A stretch of DNA of 64,000 nucleotides, taken from assembly GCA_002900995.3 (NCBI GenBank), contig CM035306.1:3010100-3074099 (forward strand), read 5' to 3'. Made by a program: the position numbers and the translations under genes. The notes under the pieces are model-generated. The model made no database searches. It was not told the origin of the DNA and saw nothing but the letters and a program-made list of their open reading frames with translations. This document shows positions 12,344-22,417 of the stretch, in pieces; the stretch's first letter is position 1, and each line of letters starts with the position of its first letter. Source of the stretch: Ganoderma boninense (Eukaryota; Basidiomycota; Agaricomycetes; Polyporales; Polyporaceae).

Positions 12344-12588
12344 ATTCTAGAGTCTACAGGGTCATAGCCAGGGTAACGATCGCGAACGAGGTGAGCAAGG
12401 TGAGCAGGCCAAGTGCATGGGGTCAGAGGCGCGCGGAGGTCGACGCGGCGAATCGGCGCGCCCCGCTCGAGGCTCGACTTCCGCACATCCGACCGGTGTC
12501 ACCTTCGTCCACGGCCTACACGCGCGTTTTCTGCGGCCTCTACCCAGCATTGCAGACCTGCTGTGGAGCATTGTGGTCTTTATCACCC
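12344..12588. promoter_or_regulatory. Bidirectional promoter region AIM25 / MSS51
   Basis: 245 bases separate the two divergent start codons, so the two genes for mitochondrial proteins must share this interval for transcription initiation. No TATA box stands out. Confidence 0.5.
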
Positions 12589-14423
12589 ATGCTCTCTCAG
12601 GCGCCGCGAAGAGCTACCCGTCTCATCCTAGCTCACAGCGGCCGGCCGTCAGCATGCCTCACGCGTAGTCTTCCTCCCTCCCTTCTGCTCTCTCCTTCGC
12701 CTTCTGGGGTCTCATATACCAGCACCCGTACATTCCTTAGCTGGTTCAAAAGCAAACCCAAGGACTCTCCCCTCGGCTCGCCCTCGAAGGGCGCAGAAAA
12801 GAAGGGCCCCGTCCTCTCGCAGGACGATCTCTTCCACCCGTTCTCCAAGTCTCCCTTCCCGGCCATCCGTGCACGAGGGGAAGCGATTCAGCAGCTTGCA
12901 CAATGTCCGGTGTGCACGAGTGAGCACAATCACGGGGTGCACTCGCACCACGCCCACGGGACAAAGGCAGTTTCATTCGAGTGTCCCGATTGTGGATGGC
13001 CTACACATTGTTCAGCAAAACATTGGTCGGAGGACCCGGAGCATCAGAAGTACTGTGCACGGTTGCGGGAAGTGAACGAGGACGAACACGATTTGAGGAG
13101 CGGAAGGAGAATGCGGGAGTTCGAGTTGCCAGGTGCGCCTACCATCCTTCACGATCGGGAGGAGTCAGTCATGACGGAGGAACGTATTTTGCGCAGGTCC
13201 ACAGGATTCCGAAGCAGCCATCTCGTTCTCAAATTGGGATGTGTTTTGGTACACACGCGAGTTCCCGTCTATGGACTCGGAGCGTTCTCGGAGGCATGCG
13301 AGCAAGATCCTCACCTACCCGATCACCATGGGCTCGGTGCTGCATCAGTTCAGTAACCTGACGCTAAGCAACCAGCGGTTGACTCCTGAGGGCAGTCGCT
13401 CTCTCGCTGGTACGTCTGTCTGCCCGAACATAGAAGTAATCCTCTTACTCATGCGTTGGTTTCTCAGCACTGCGAACGAATCTACACGTTCCACCAGGCG
13501 CGCCGGAGACTCCTGACGCTGCCATTACGAAGCCCCAGATGCGGATCTTTATCCTCGGTGCTCGCGCAGAGTCTTCCCTGCCCCCACACGTTTGGGAACA
13601 GCTTTGCTTGCTCTTCCCCTCCGCGCTCTTCCACCTCTACTTCATCGGACCACAGGTATCACTACCTAAGCCCGTGAGCGAGATCAACAAGATGCCAAAG
13701 GGCAGTGAAGCATCCGCACAGTCGTCCACAACCACACGGGAAGCTGCTTCGTCGACTGATTCTACGAAGGGTACCACCGAGACCGCCGCACCGACGGTGG
13801 AGCAGCCGCCAGCCGAGCCTACGGAAGAGAAACCAGTTTACTTGCCGAACGTGTACGAGCCTCCGACCCCCGCACCTATTGCGCGACTCAAGCGGACACG
13901 ATCGTCCATCGAGCAATACGGTGTTCCGTCGTACACGGTTCCATACACGGCTCAGCTCACGATCACGGGCATGCAGGCGAACTACAGCGAGGTGCACGGG
14001 CAGTTCCAGGAGACGTTCGATCCGTACACAGACTGCTTCTTCCTGTTCTCGCCCGGCCTCGGATTCCCGTCGCCGAACTCAGTAAATGAGGTCACTGGGG
14101 AACCGCTCTTGCAGGTCGCGTCTCCGACGGAATGGGGCCCCGTTTTGCCCCAGCTGTTGGCGACGAAGTGCCCGATCTTCGTGACCGGGTTCTCGCCAGC
14201 GGATGTGGAGCGCGACGTGAAATCGCTCTCTACCGCACCTGAGGTTGCGGGCGAGTTCGACTGGGTGATTACCCCAGGGCCGAACGCGTTCCTGAGCGAG
14301 AAGTGGGAGGTGGCGGACTTCGACCCGCGGGTGATGGTGAAGACGAACTGGGGCATCTGGGGTATCCGCGGCAAGAGGAGGGAGGTGCGGGAGCGGTCGA
14401 GCTTCCTTGGCTTAAACATATGA
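12589..14423 (+). CDS. MSS51: MSS51, translational activator and assembly factor for COX1
   Basis: Mitochondrial inner-membrane-associated protein that couples translation of COX1 mRNA to cytochrome oxidase assembly. The start ATG (12589) begins an Arg/Ser-rich presequence and FLSWFKSKPKD. DDLFHPFSKSPFPAIRARGEAI precedes the MYND-like zinc finger: CPVC, then CPDCGWPTHCSAKHW, with H and C ligands to HQKYC. After RREFELPG an intron of about 65 nt (13131-13195) leads to PQDSEAAISFSNWDVFWYTR and PSMDSERSRRHASKILTYP. A second intron near 13410-13470 leads to LRTNLHVPPGAP and MRIFILGARAESSLP. The C-terminal half has YLPNVYEPPTPAPIARLKR, FSPGLGFPSP, KCPIFVTGFS and TPGPNAFLSEKWEV. CPV and CPI match the CPX heme-regulatory motif known in yeast Mss51. 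All parts expected for the family are present. Confidence 0.9.
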
Positions 14424-14723
14424 ACATAGTAATCCGTAATACACACACTAGATAAAGAACCACCTCTCCCTGACATGTCACAGGCGTGTGTCCCCACCCG
14501 GAACTTGAGAGGCGTTTGCAGCCACAGACGCGCAAGACGCGTGTCACGTGCGGGTGCGTGCCAGACGAAGGGACGCGTTGTTGAGTGTAAACGCGCTCTG
14601 ACAGTCACCCGTCCCACCTCCTCGGCCCCCAAACGCTTCCTCCACCTACCTTCCGTCGACTCGTGCTCTGCTTCTACGCGTCGCGCCCAGTTATTCACAC
14701 CCTGACGGCGTTCTGGTCTCCCT
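14424..14723. other. Tandem intergenic region MSS51-CDC45
   Basis: 300 bases holding the MSS51 3' region and the CDC45 promoter. No gene or repeat seen. Confidence 0.3.
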
Positions 14724-17084
14724 ATGGTGTACCTACCCCCACCCCAGCTCAACGCGTCCCGACCATCTTATGCTGAAGCATACGCCAAGATTCTCGCGTC
14801 ACATCGACGCTCACCCAAGACTGCTGCATCCTCAGTCATCGTTCTCGTCGCTCCAGACGTCGACGCGTTATGTGCTTCGAGGATGCTCGCCGACCTCTTC
14901 AAGCAGGACGACGTCATGCACAGAATCATCCCCGTCTCTGGACACGCGGAGCTGGAGAGGATACGAGACGAGCTGACCGCATATGCCGATGTACGCACTT
15001 GCTCGTTCAAACTCTGAGTTGTGGCTAACATGTCGTGCAGTTGCACACGTTAATCATGTTCAACATGGGTGCTATCCTCGACCTCCCATCACCCGAGTGG
15101 TTTGGCGACTTCCCGACGACCCTGACCGTGCACGTTATCGACTCTTCAAGGCCGCAGAACTTGTCGAGCGTCTTCGGAGGCGGTGAGAACGGCGGCCGGA
15201 TAGTAATTTGGGATGACGGTGGTGTGGAGCACCTTGAAGAGGAACGGAAAGCTTGGGAGACCTTGACGGTGAGCAGGTATTTCATCGCATTTATGCGCAA
15301 CCTTGACCTTTCTGCTTAATTGTAGTTTGCTCCTGAAGAGGATTCAGATGAGGACTCAGACTTTGACTCCGAAGATGAAGCAGAAGAAGACGAAGAGGAG
15401 GAGGACTATGAAGACGGCGAGAGCTCTGCATCTCCGTCAAGGAAACGCAAGTCATTAGATGACGGTACCCGAAAACGCGGCAAGCGGCGACGAGTCGACG
15501 TGAGTTCTGCCAGGCAACACCGTGATATATCCTGATGTTGTACATACAGGAACCAAATCGCCTGTCACGAGAAGAGCGTGCCCAGCACGAAAATCGCCTT
15601 ATCAAGTATTACCGCTCCGGAACCTGGCACGGTCAAAGCGCGTCGGGCACAATCTACATCCTTGCAACCGTCCTCATGCGCGTCGATAGCGACCTCCTCT
15701 GGTTCGCGATCCTCGGCCTCACCCACCAGTACATGACCACCCGCATCTCTCGGGAAGACTATGACAAGTTCCAGTCCGTCTACTACGACGAAGTCGCGCG
15801 CCTCAACCCCGCACCACCCTCTGCCCTCGGAGACGACCTCAAGGCGGCGAGCCCAGATGACAACTCTGTATATGCGTCGGACGAATTTCGCTTCATGATG
15901 TTCCGGCATTGGAACCTATACGACGCGATGTACCACTCGAGCTACGTCGCGAGCAAGCTCGGGATCTGGAAGGAGCGCGGGCGCAAGCGACTCACAGGCC
16001 TGCTCGCGAAGATGGGATTTTCGATCCTGGAGACCCAGCAGCCATTCCCGCACATGGCCAAGGACTTGAAGGAGAACCTGAGGGAAAAGCTGGACCAGCT
16101 CGCCCCCGAGTACGGGCTGGTCGAGCTCTCGTTCCCTTCGTTCATGCGATGTTTCGGGTATCGCTCCCAGCCGCTTTCGGCTGCGGACGCCGTTGAGGCT
16201 CTCTCTGCACTCCTGGACATCGCGGGCGGGACGCGGATAGAGGTGGAGGTGGAGGGCGCGCGTAATGGCGGAGAGTGGTTTGGTGGAGGCAAGCTGTGGG
16301 AGGGCGGTAAGGAGGGTAGGTATCGCAACGAGGATCGAGAGAATGTTCCTCCCGGAGTCCTCGCCAACGTCGTAAAGGCACAAGTGAGGGCTGTGGATGG
16401 CAAAAACCCTGGAGACGGCGAGGATTTGGATTGGTGGATCAAGAACTTCTGGGCAGCGTTCGACGCGTTGAGCGAGTACGTCCGTCGTTTCCTTGACATC
16501 AAGCCCGAAGTTAACAAAATCATATGTACAGCATCGAGCGGCTACGAGAAGCAATCGCGCTCTCCATGTCCCTTCACCGAGCCATCATCCGTCAAGGCTC
16601 GTCGATAATCGACAAGCAGGATATCAAGACTTTGCGAGGTCATCGTGTGGTCATCCTTACCCAAGGACCCGATCTTGGGCTCTTTGTCCATCCGGGTGTG
16701 CTAGGTCGCTTAGCACTTTGGCTAGTCGACGCACTCCGCGATCGAGTTGAGGCTACAACAGCTGCCTACTCGCGAAGCAAGCGGAAGAGTCTGCCTTTCG
16801 TTCTTGCATGTCTGAACGAGAGGGCAGGGACGTACATTGTCGTCGGTGTTACCGGAGCGGCTGACTTCGACGAAATCCGGAAGAAGTGAGTCTTTCTCCA
16901 TTCTCCCCTATTTCCAATACCTAATAAGCCGTATAGCGAGTTCGGTCTTGCGTTCCTCGACGCAAAAGAGAGGTGTAATGCACGCACAAGACACGGCACC
17001 TTTGACACGAGCGTCTTAGAGATCAACAAGGACGACCTCAAGGTCTTCCTCGAGACGCTTTGCGAGGGCGGAGAGCGCTACTGA
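14724..17084 (+). CDS. CDC45: CDC45, subunit of the CMG replicative helicase
   Basis: Essential nuclear replication factor that joins MCM2-7 and GINS to form the active helicase. The start (MVYLPPPQLNASRPSYAEAY) is followed by SVIVLVAPDVDALCASRMLADLF, the RecJ-like DHH fold that is catalytically dead in Cdc45, then LIMFNMGAILDL, VHVIDSSRPQNL and IVIWDDGG. A long acidic insert (15345-15420) and a basic nuclear-localisation segment (SRKRKSLDDGTRKRGKRRR) precede LIKYYRSGTWHGQSASGTIYILA and LWFAILGLTHQYM. The C-terminal half has FMMFRHWNLYDAMYHSSYVASKL, KRLTGLLAKMGFSILETQQPF and SMSLHRAIIRQGSSII, and ends NKDDLKVFLETLCEGGERY. Introns are near 14992, 15268, 15500, 16475 and 16888. The stop (17082-17084) converges on HIS3, 209 bases away. 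Confidence 0.93.
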
Positions 17085-17293
17085 GCTCTCTCATCCCCTC
17101 TTAGTACTAATACCCTAGTCCCCCATGATATCGCGCACTTGCTTTGTCGACAGTATATGTATCAGTAGGTAATGTATCACGCACTGGATGGCGGCCCGTT
17201 TGCATTGTTTAGGACCATGCTACTATACACTTCCGCACATGAAGACATTCACATTCACTCCAAGTTGTCCCCGTACACGGACTGGTCCGTCCT

Positions 17294-18135
17294 CTAGAGC
17301 ACACCTTTGGTGCTGGGCACATCGTCCCCGCCCGTCCTCTGGATCGCCTCTCGGATCGCGAGCGCGAGTGCCTTGAACGCCGATTCCGCCCTATCCAAAG
17401 ACACCAGCATTAGTTCCATTACGAAACCAACAGGATCTTGAGTCGTACCTGTGGTGATCGTTCTCACCCCGCAGGACGTCGACGTGGAGGGTCACGCCCG
17501 CTGCAATTGCGAACGAGTAGAATATGTGCGGGATCATCTCCGTCGAGAGGTCGCCGATCTTTTCGCGCTGCAGCTTCAGGTCCGTCACGCAGTACGGCCG
17601 CGAGCAGATGTCGATGACTGCCCTCGACAATGCCTAAAACCCGATGTAAGCGTTTCGACCCCAGTCTCAGAGGATAGGGCCACGGTACCTCGTCCAGGGG
17701 CGCAAACCCAGTGCCGTAACGGCGGATGCCGCGCACCTCGCCAAGGGCCTGCTTGAACGCCGTTCCGAGCGCGATCGCGCTGTCCTGTATAGTCCGAACG
17801 AAGGGTAGGTTCAACAAACAGTAGGGCCTTTGCGGAGAGTGCACTTATCTGCCGAGTGGTGGTCGTCGATGTGCAAATCACCCTTGCAGCTCAGCTGGAG
17901 CGACATGCCTGAGTGTTTCGCCAGGGCATGGAACATCTACGACATCCGAATGAGTACTGAGGAATGTCAACGCCATGAGGAGATCGCTAAGAACGTACAT
18001 GATCGAGGAATCCAATGCCGGTGGCGATGGAGATCTCCTGCTTGTTCCCTGTGCCGGCTTGGCAATCTAGGTTTATGGCGACCTTGATCTCGGTCTCGTT
18101 CGTTTTGCGCTCAATCGTTGCGGTCCTTGCTGCCA
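17294..18135 (-). CDS. HIS3: Imidazoleglycerol-phosphate dehydratase, with a damaged splice donor
   Basis: Sixth step of histidine biosynthesis. The start ([19 protein letters not shown]) leads through [27 protein letters not shown] to [11 protein letters not shown]. The next exon opens [24 protein letters not shown], then [36 protein letters not shown] and [23 protein letters not shown], and ends at the stop 17294-17296. Length (about 215 residues) is normal. Odd: after HHSA the sequence reads AGATAAGT where GAG|GTAAGT is expected. Neither the Glu of the HHxxED metal motif nor a GT donor exists, and the nearby GTGCAC donor does not restore the frame to the acceptor TATACAG (near 17796). See findings. 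The gene is otherwise intact, with no other stops or lost motifs. Confidence 0.85.
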
Positions 18136-18362
18136 TTTTCAATGCTTTCGACTCTCGAGGTGGAGCTTTTGCAACCTGCGCCAGGTATGCGAGGGAGGAG
18201 ACGTGCCGTGTGAGTCAGACTCCAACATTCTCATCTGCTGCAAACTTAGTATTCCTTTTCGGGAAGGAGGGGTTAGAGCGCTCCGATCCCGAACAAATCT
18301 CCACTACGCCCATACCACAGGACGAATCAGGGCAACCGCGTTACAAACATGATAAAATTTAT

Positions 18363-20184
18363 TTATTTGTCGGTGGAAGTCGTGGGGACCACATCTCCAA
18401 CGAACGGCCCTCGTCCCTCAGCCTTGACGTCCATGACCTTCCAGAACCCACAGCCGTGCCCGTCGTTCTGGGCTCCAGCATAGCACGTCCACCAGTACTT
18501 CGAGGCTAGGCTCCGCTTCCCAGAGCTCTCGGCCTCACTGCTACTCGTCCGCGACTCCGACTTGGGATCAAGTTCATCGTCTAGTGGTGCTTCGTAGCGA
18601 CTCTTCATATCTGGCCGAAGAATGCAAGGGACGCCGCACTTGCAGTGTGGGGTTAGTTGAGAGCGGAAGTCCGGTCGGTAGAAACGGAACGTAATGTTGA
18701 TGCGCGCATTGGATCCTTCGGATAACTTCGCTAGCTCTTCCTCGTCGGCGAGGTTGGCCGGAGGTGGCATGGGTGGCCGGAACATGTCGATGGTATTTTG
18801 TGCTGGGATCGAGTGCTTAAACACTTCTTGACATGACGCGTGCATGATGATGAGCTGTGACATTGGAAAAAGCGATCAGGTTCATATCAGGGTATACATA
18901 CAGAGGAAAGCTCAGAGGAAAGCTCACGGAATTGTGCCGAAGGGGGACGTTAAATGTGCGAGCGTTCCGCTTGTCCTTTTCGTTTGTCGGGATAACCTCT
19001 CGCAATCGGAAGACGCGACTGACCCCTGTACACCCCACGTCAGCGCAAGATCGAAATTTAGAATGCAACACTCGATATACCCAAGCTAAGGCTAGCGATA
19101 GTGGGATAAGGTCCAAGATACGTCAGCTGGTCGGAGTGAAATCCAACGCTTTCCTTCGCGCCTTCGTAGCAGTTCGACGCAGCAACATTCGCGCGCCACA
19201 AGACAGGCTCCTCCCCGTCTTTGACGGGATATCCCGCCCATTCGAGCGGATATCGTTTACGTTTACGCATCTCCTCGTTAACGATGCGCTCAATAATCTC
19301 GCATGCTTCCTCCATTGGTGAGGGGAAGGTTAGAGGGGGGTCTGTCGGACGGCCGTTGTACCTATGATCGTTTGTTCGTGCCAGTTCGACAAAGGTGTCG
19401 AAGCACGGGACGTACCAATACTTCGCCTCCTCCTTTAAGTCGCTGCCTTCGCCTGCTTGACTCGTGTCGCGCCTTACAAAAAAGGATGTCCGATGTGGAC
19501 TTTCCACGACACGGTCAAAAAGCCACCACTTGTTCCTTTTCCAGTCTCGACTAGCGTGGAGCATGGTATAGAACAAGCTGCGCTTCATGATGAATCCCCG
19601 GAACGACAATAGAAGGTTCACACGCACCGGCAGGCAAGCTCCTGAGGTAGTATAGAGTGATGTAGCGTACAGGGTGCATGCTGAGCAACATGCTCAGGCG
19701 ACGCGAGGGTAAGCGGAGGATGTCGTGGTGCCTGAGGTTTGGAGGAGCTATCGGAGGAATTAGGTGGACGAAACAAGGCCATGAATTCGGTGTTGCTGAC
19801 AGCCTTCGGCTTGGACGGCGGCTTCTCGCGAGAGGAAGAGGAACTTTCACCGCCTCTAGGGACGTTCGTACCTAATACAGCAGGACTTGAAGCTGGTTGG
19901 GACGTGGATTTTTCTGGATTGGAAACAGATGCAGAAGATGTCGGTCTGTCTTGAGAGCGATCCCTTTTGTCGCCGCTTTGAAGCCATCCTTGAAGCCCGA
20001 CTTTCTGCGATACTTTTCGTTTCTTCCGTGGCGGCTCAGAGCGTAGTGATCGTGCAGCAGCCTCGACGTCCCCTTGAGACTTGACGAGGGCATCCAAGAG
20101 GACCGTGTGTTCAATCTCGAGGGGGTGAAGAAGGCTAGATAGGATAGCCAGCAATGTATCGGTGTCCAAATCTGCACCGTCCAT
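18363..20184 (-). CDS. AlkB-like 2OG-Fe(II) dioxygenase with CUE and GRF zinc-finger modules
   Basis: Probable nucleic-acid demethylation repair enzyme of the ALKBH2/3 type, nuclear by inference. Residues about 10-50 (TLLAILSSLLHPLEIEHTVL and onward to VEAAARSLRS) resemble a CUE ubiquitin-binding helix bundle. A basic patch (PPRKKRKV) may be an NLS. A Ser-rich linker follows. The catalytic part contains LFYTMLHASRDWKRNKWWLF, NCYEGAKESVGFHSDQLTYL (Fe ligands H and D in HSD), IASLSLGISRVFRLRE, LIIMHASCQEVFKHSIPAQ (distal Fe ligand H) and RINITFRFYRPDF (2OG-binding arginines). The C-terminal GRF finger has CKCGVPCILRPDMK, then KYWWTCYAGAQNDGHGCGFW. Introns are GT-AG; the first joins ELACR|LFYT. 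The start is 20182-20184, divergent from the M24 peptidase gene. Confidence 0.85.
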
Positions 20185-20395
20185 GGCTTGCAGACGTCGG
20201 GAGACAGAGATGGTGGCCGTTGCTAGTCAAGTTGCCTCAGTGTCGCGCCTGGTCGCGCCTCGGCCCCGAGCTCGCCTTACGCGACATAGACACGCACACG
20301 TGATGCGCGTATCCTTTTCAAATTGGACGGCCCGCTTTGCCGCCGACAATGCCACCGTCAGATCGTAAACAGACTCACGCTCCTCTAAGCGTTCC
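20185..20395. promoter_or_regulatory. Compact bidirectional promoter region
   Basis: 211 bases between the divergent starts of the AlkB-GRF gene (-) and the M24 peptidase gene (+). Any 5' UTRs must be short. It contains CACACGTG-like sequence near 20296, an E-box-type palindrome of unproven use. Confidence 0.4.
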
Positions 20396-22175
20396 ATGTT
20401 CTCGCACACGACCGCCATGCCAGACAAGGAAAAGGACATCGAACTCTCCGCCGCGGATACAACAGCACTATTTGGTCAGGACGCGGCCCCAAAGAAGACC
20501 CCATTACGCCGGCATTTGTGGATATGGGTCAGTGCCGCCTCGCAAGTCAACAACTCTGTACAGTAACTGATAAGACGCATCCCAGATACCCATCCTGCTT
20601 TTCGCCTTCACTCTTGACTTTGTGGACCTCTCCAACAGGTATTTTGCTCCTGGGTCGTGGTCTGGCAACAGGAGCATCTCCACAACTCCAGATTTCTCAA
20701 ATCTCGAAGGACATTGTGCCCATATACCACCCATCTCTCCGGATTCGTTCATAAGCAGGCAGGACTCCCTAGCGCAGGTGCTTCATGCGCTAGACGTGTC
20801 AGGCTATGTCGCAGAACCTGGTGCTAGTGCCGGATACTACGCTAATCTCACTGGCTCGCACTGGGGACTATCCGAACGCCCCCTGCTCCTGATCGTCCAA
20901 CCTCAAGAAGCCAGTGATGGGTCTATTCGCGCCAACATTTCCATCCTTACGCCAGCATTCGAGAAAACCCGAGCAAAATTGCTTCCGATACCAAGCAGGT
21001 CTGGCGTAACATACACCGCCTGGCCCGAAGACGCAGACCCCTTCGCGACGGCTCTCGGTCTTCTCCCTAATCTCGACGACAGCGTCATTTATGTGGATGG
21101 CAATGTCCGCACTTTTATCACGGATGGCCTGCAGAAGGCGGCACCCAACTCTCGAGTTCTTAATGCTCCCGTCGAGGTCAGACGTCTTCGCGAGCGTAAG
21201 AGCCCTGAGGAGCTCGACATTATGAAGTGCGTTAACGAGGTTAGTCGGGATCTCCTTGAGTGATCTAAGCGTAAGAGGCTCAGAGATTTTATGACAGGCA
21301 ACTGTCCTTTCTATCAGAGAAGCTCGGAAATTCATGAAGATCGGTATGAAGGAGTCTGAGGCCAAGCAGCTGGTTATCGATGCCCTTATCGTGGCTGGAT
21401 TGAAAGATGCTTTTGCTCTTACTCTCTTTGGAGGTAGGTTCACTGCTCGCTCGCTTTGTTTCACGTACTCACGGCTTTTCTCACAGAGAACGCGGCTCTG
21501 CCTCATGGATCTGGAACTGACGCTACGCTTGGCAAGCACGAGTTCATCCTCATCGACACCGGAGGAAGTCTCCATGGATATCGCAGCGATGTTACGAGGG
21601 TGAGTCCTTAAAACCTCGTGAGGTACCTACGTCTATTGATGTGGTGACCTCTAGACATTTGCACTGCCAGGGTCCGAGATCCCTTTGCGCTATCAAGCTT
21701 TGTGGTACACTGTCCATGCTGCTCAGGACGCCGCTATCAGAAGAGCGACAAATGGCACTGTGACCGCTACGGTCGACCATGCTGCTCGCAAACTCATCAA
21801 GGAAGCGGGCTATGGAGATTTTTTTACTCACCGACTGGGTCACGGTAAGCGGTGTATATACATCTTGCATTTTTATATCTGTATTCATGAAGGGTTGTCC
21901 AGGTATTGGACTGGAAACGCACGAATCGCCTTATCTTCGCGGAGGCTCAGACGACATCATCCTCGTCGGGCATACTTTCTCAGATGAACCCGGCATTTAC
22001 ATCGAGGGGAAGGTGAGCTATCCGAAGATATTACTTGCCTGGCCCTTATTGAATGGAACATGGCGGATAGGTCGGTGTCCGTCTAGAAGATTGCTTTTAC
22101 ATTGATGAGGATGGCAGTGCGAAGTACCTCACCACGGGGGTGGGTGGCCCCGCATCTGGTCCTTGGAGTCCCTAA
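20396..22175 (+). CDS. Membrane-anchored M24 Xaa-Pro peptidase (prolidase/aminopeptidase P-like)
   Basis: Dinuclear-metal peptidase of family M24 that acts on Xaa-Pro bonds. Two in-frame ATGs (20396, 20417) are possible; the second has the better context. The N-terminus MPDKEKDIELSAADTTALFG leads to one hydrophobic segment (HLWIWIPILLFAFTLDFV, joined by an intron), suggesting a type II anchor. The creatinase-like N-terminal lobe runs RQDSLAQVLHALDVSGYVAE to RRLRERKSPEELDIMKCVNE. In the catalytic lobe the metal ligands appear in order: FILIDTGGSLHGYRSDVTRTF (two Asp), FFTHRLGHGIGLETHESPYL (His), FSDEPGIYIEG (Glu) and GVRLEDCFYIDEDG (Glu). The C-terminus ends GGPASGPWSP. All five ligands are kept, so it should be active. 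Confidence 0.88.
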
Positions 22176-22417
22176 TAGTGTTCCCGTGTATGGACACATG
22201 TACTATAGTTGTCTCCGTGCCTCCTGTATATCATCGTCACTTATTAGTACTTCGCTTTTGCTTGCAAGGAGCAATGGCAAGATTACCTACCTGGCCGTCT
22301 ACCGGCATGCGGGCCGTGTGATCAAGCCGCAGACGCCCACGCCTCGAAAATATCGGGAGACGCGCATCCAACCTGTTACTGTCCTTGTATCTCTCCCTCC
22401 ACCAGCCACTACCCAAA

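Noticed and set aside
17780..17862. U12-type (AT-AC) intron to explain the HIS3 junction
   Set aside because: The donor ATAAGT does not match the U12 consensus ATATCC, and the intron ends in CAG.
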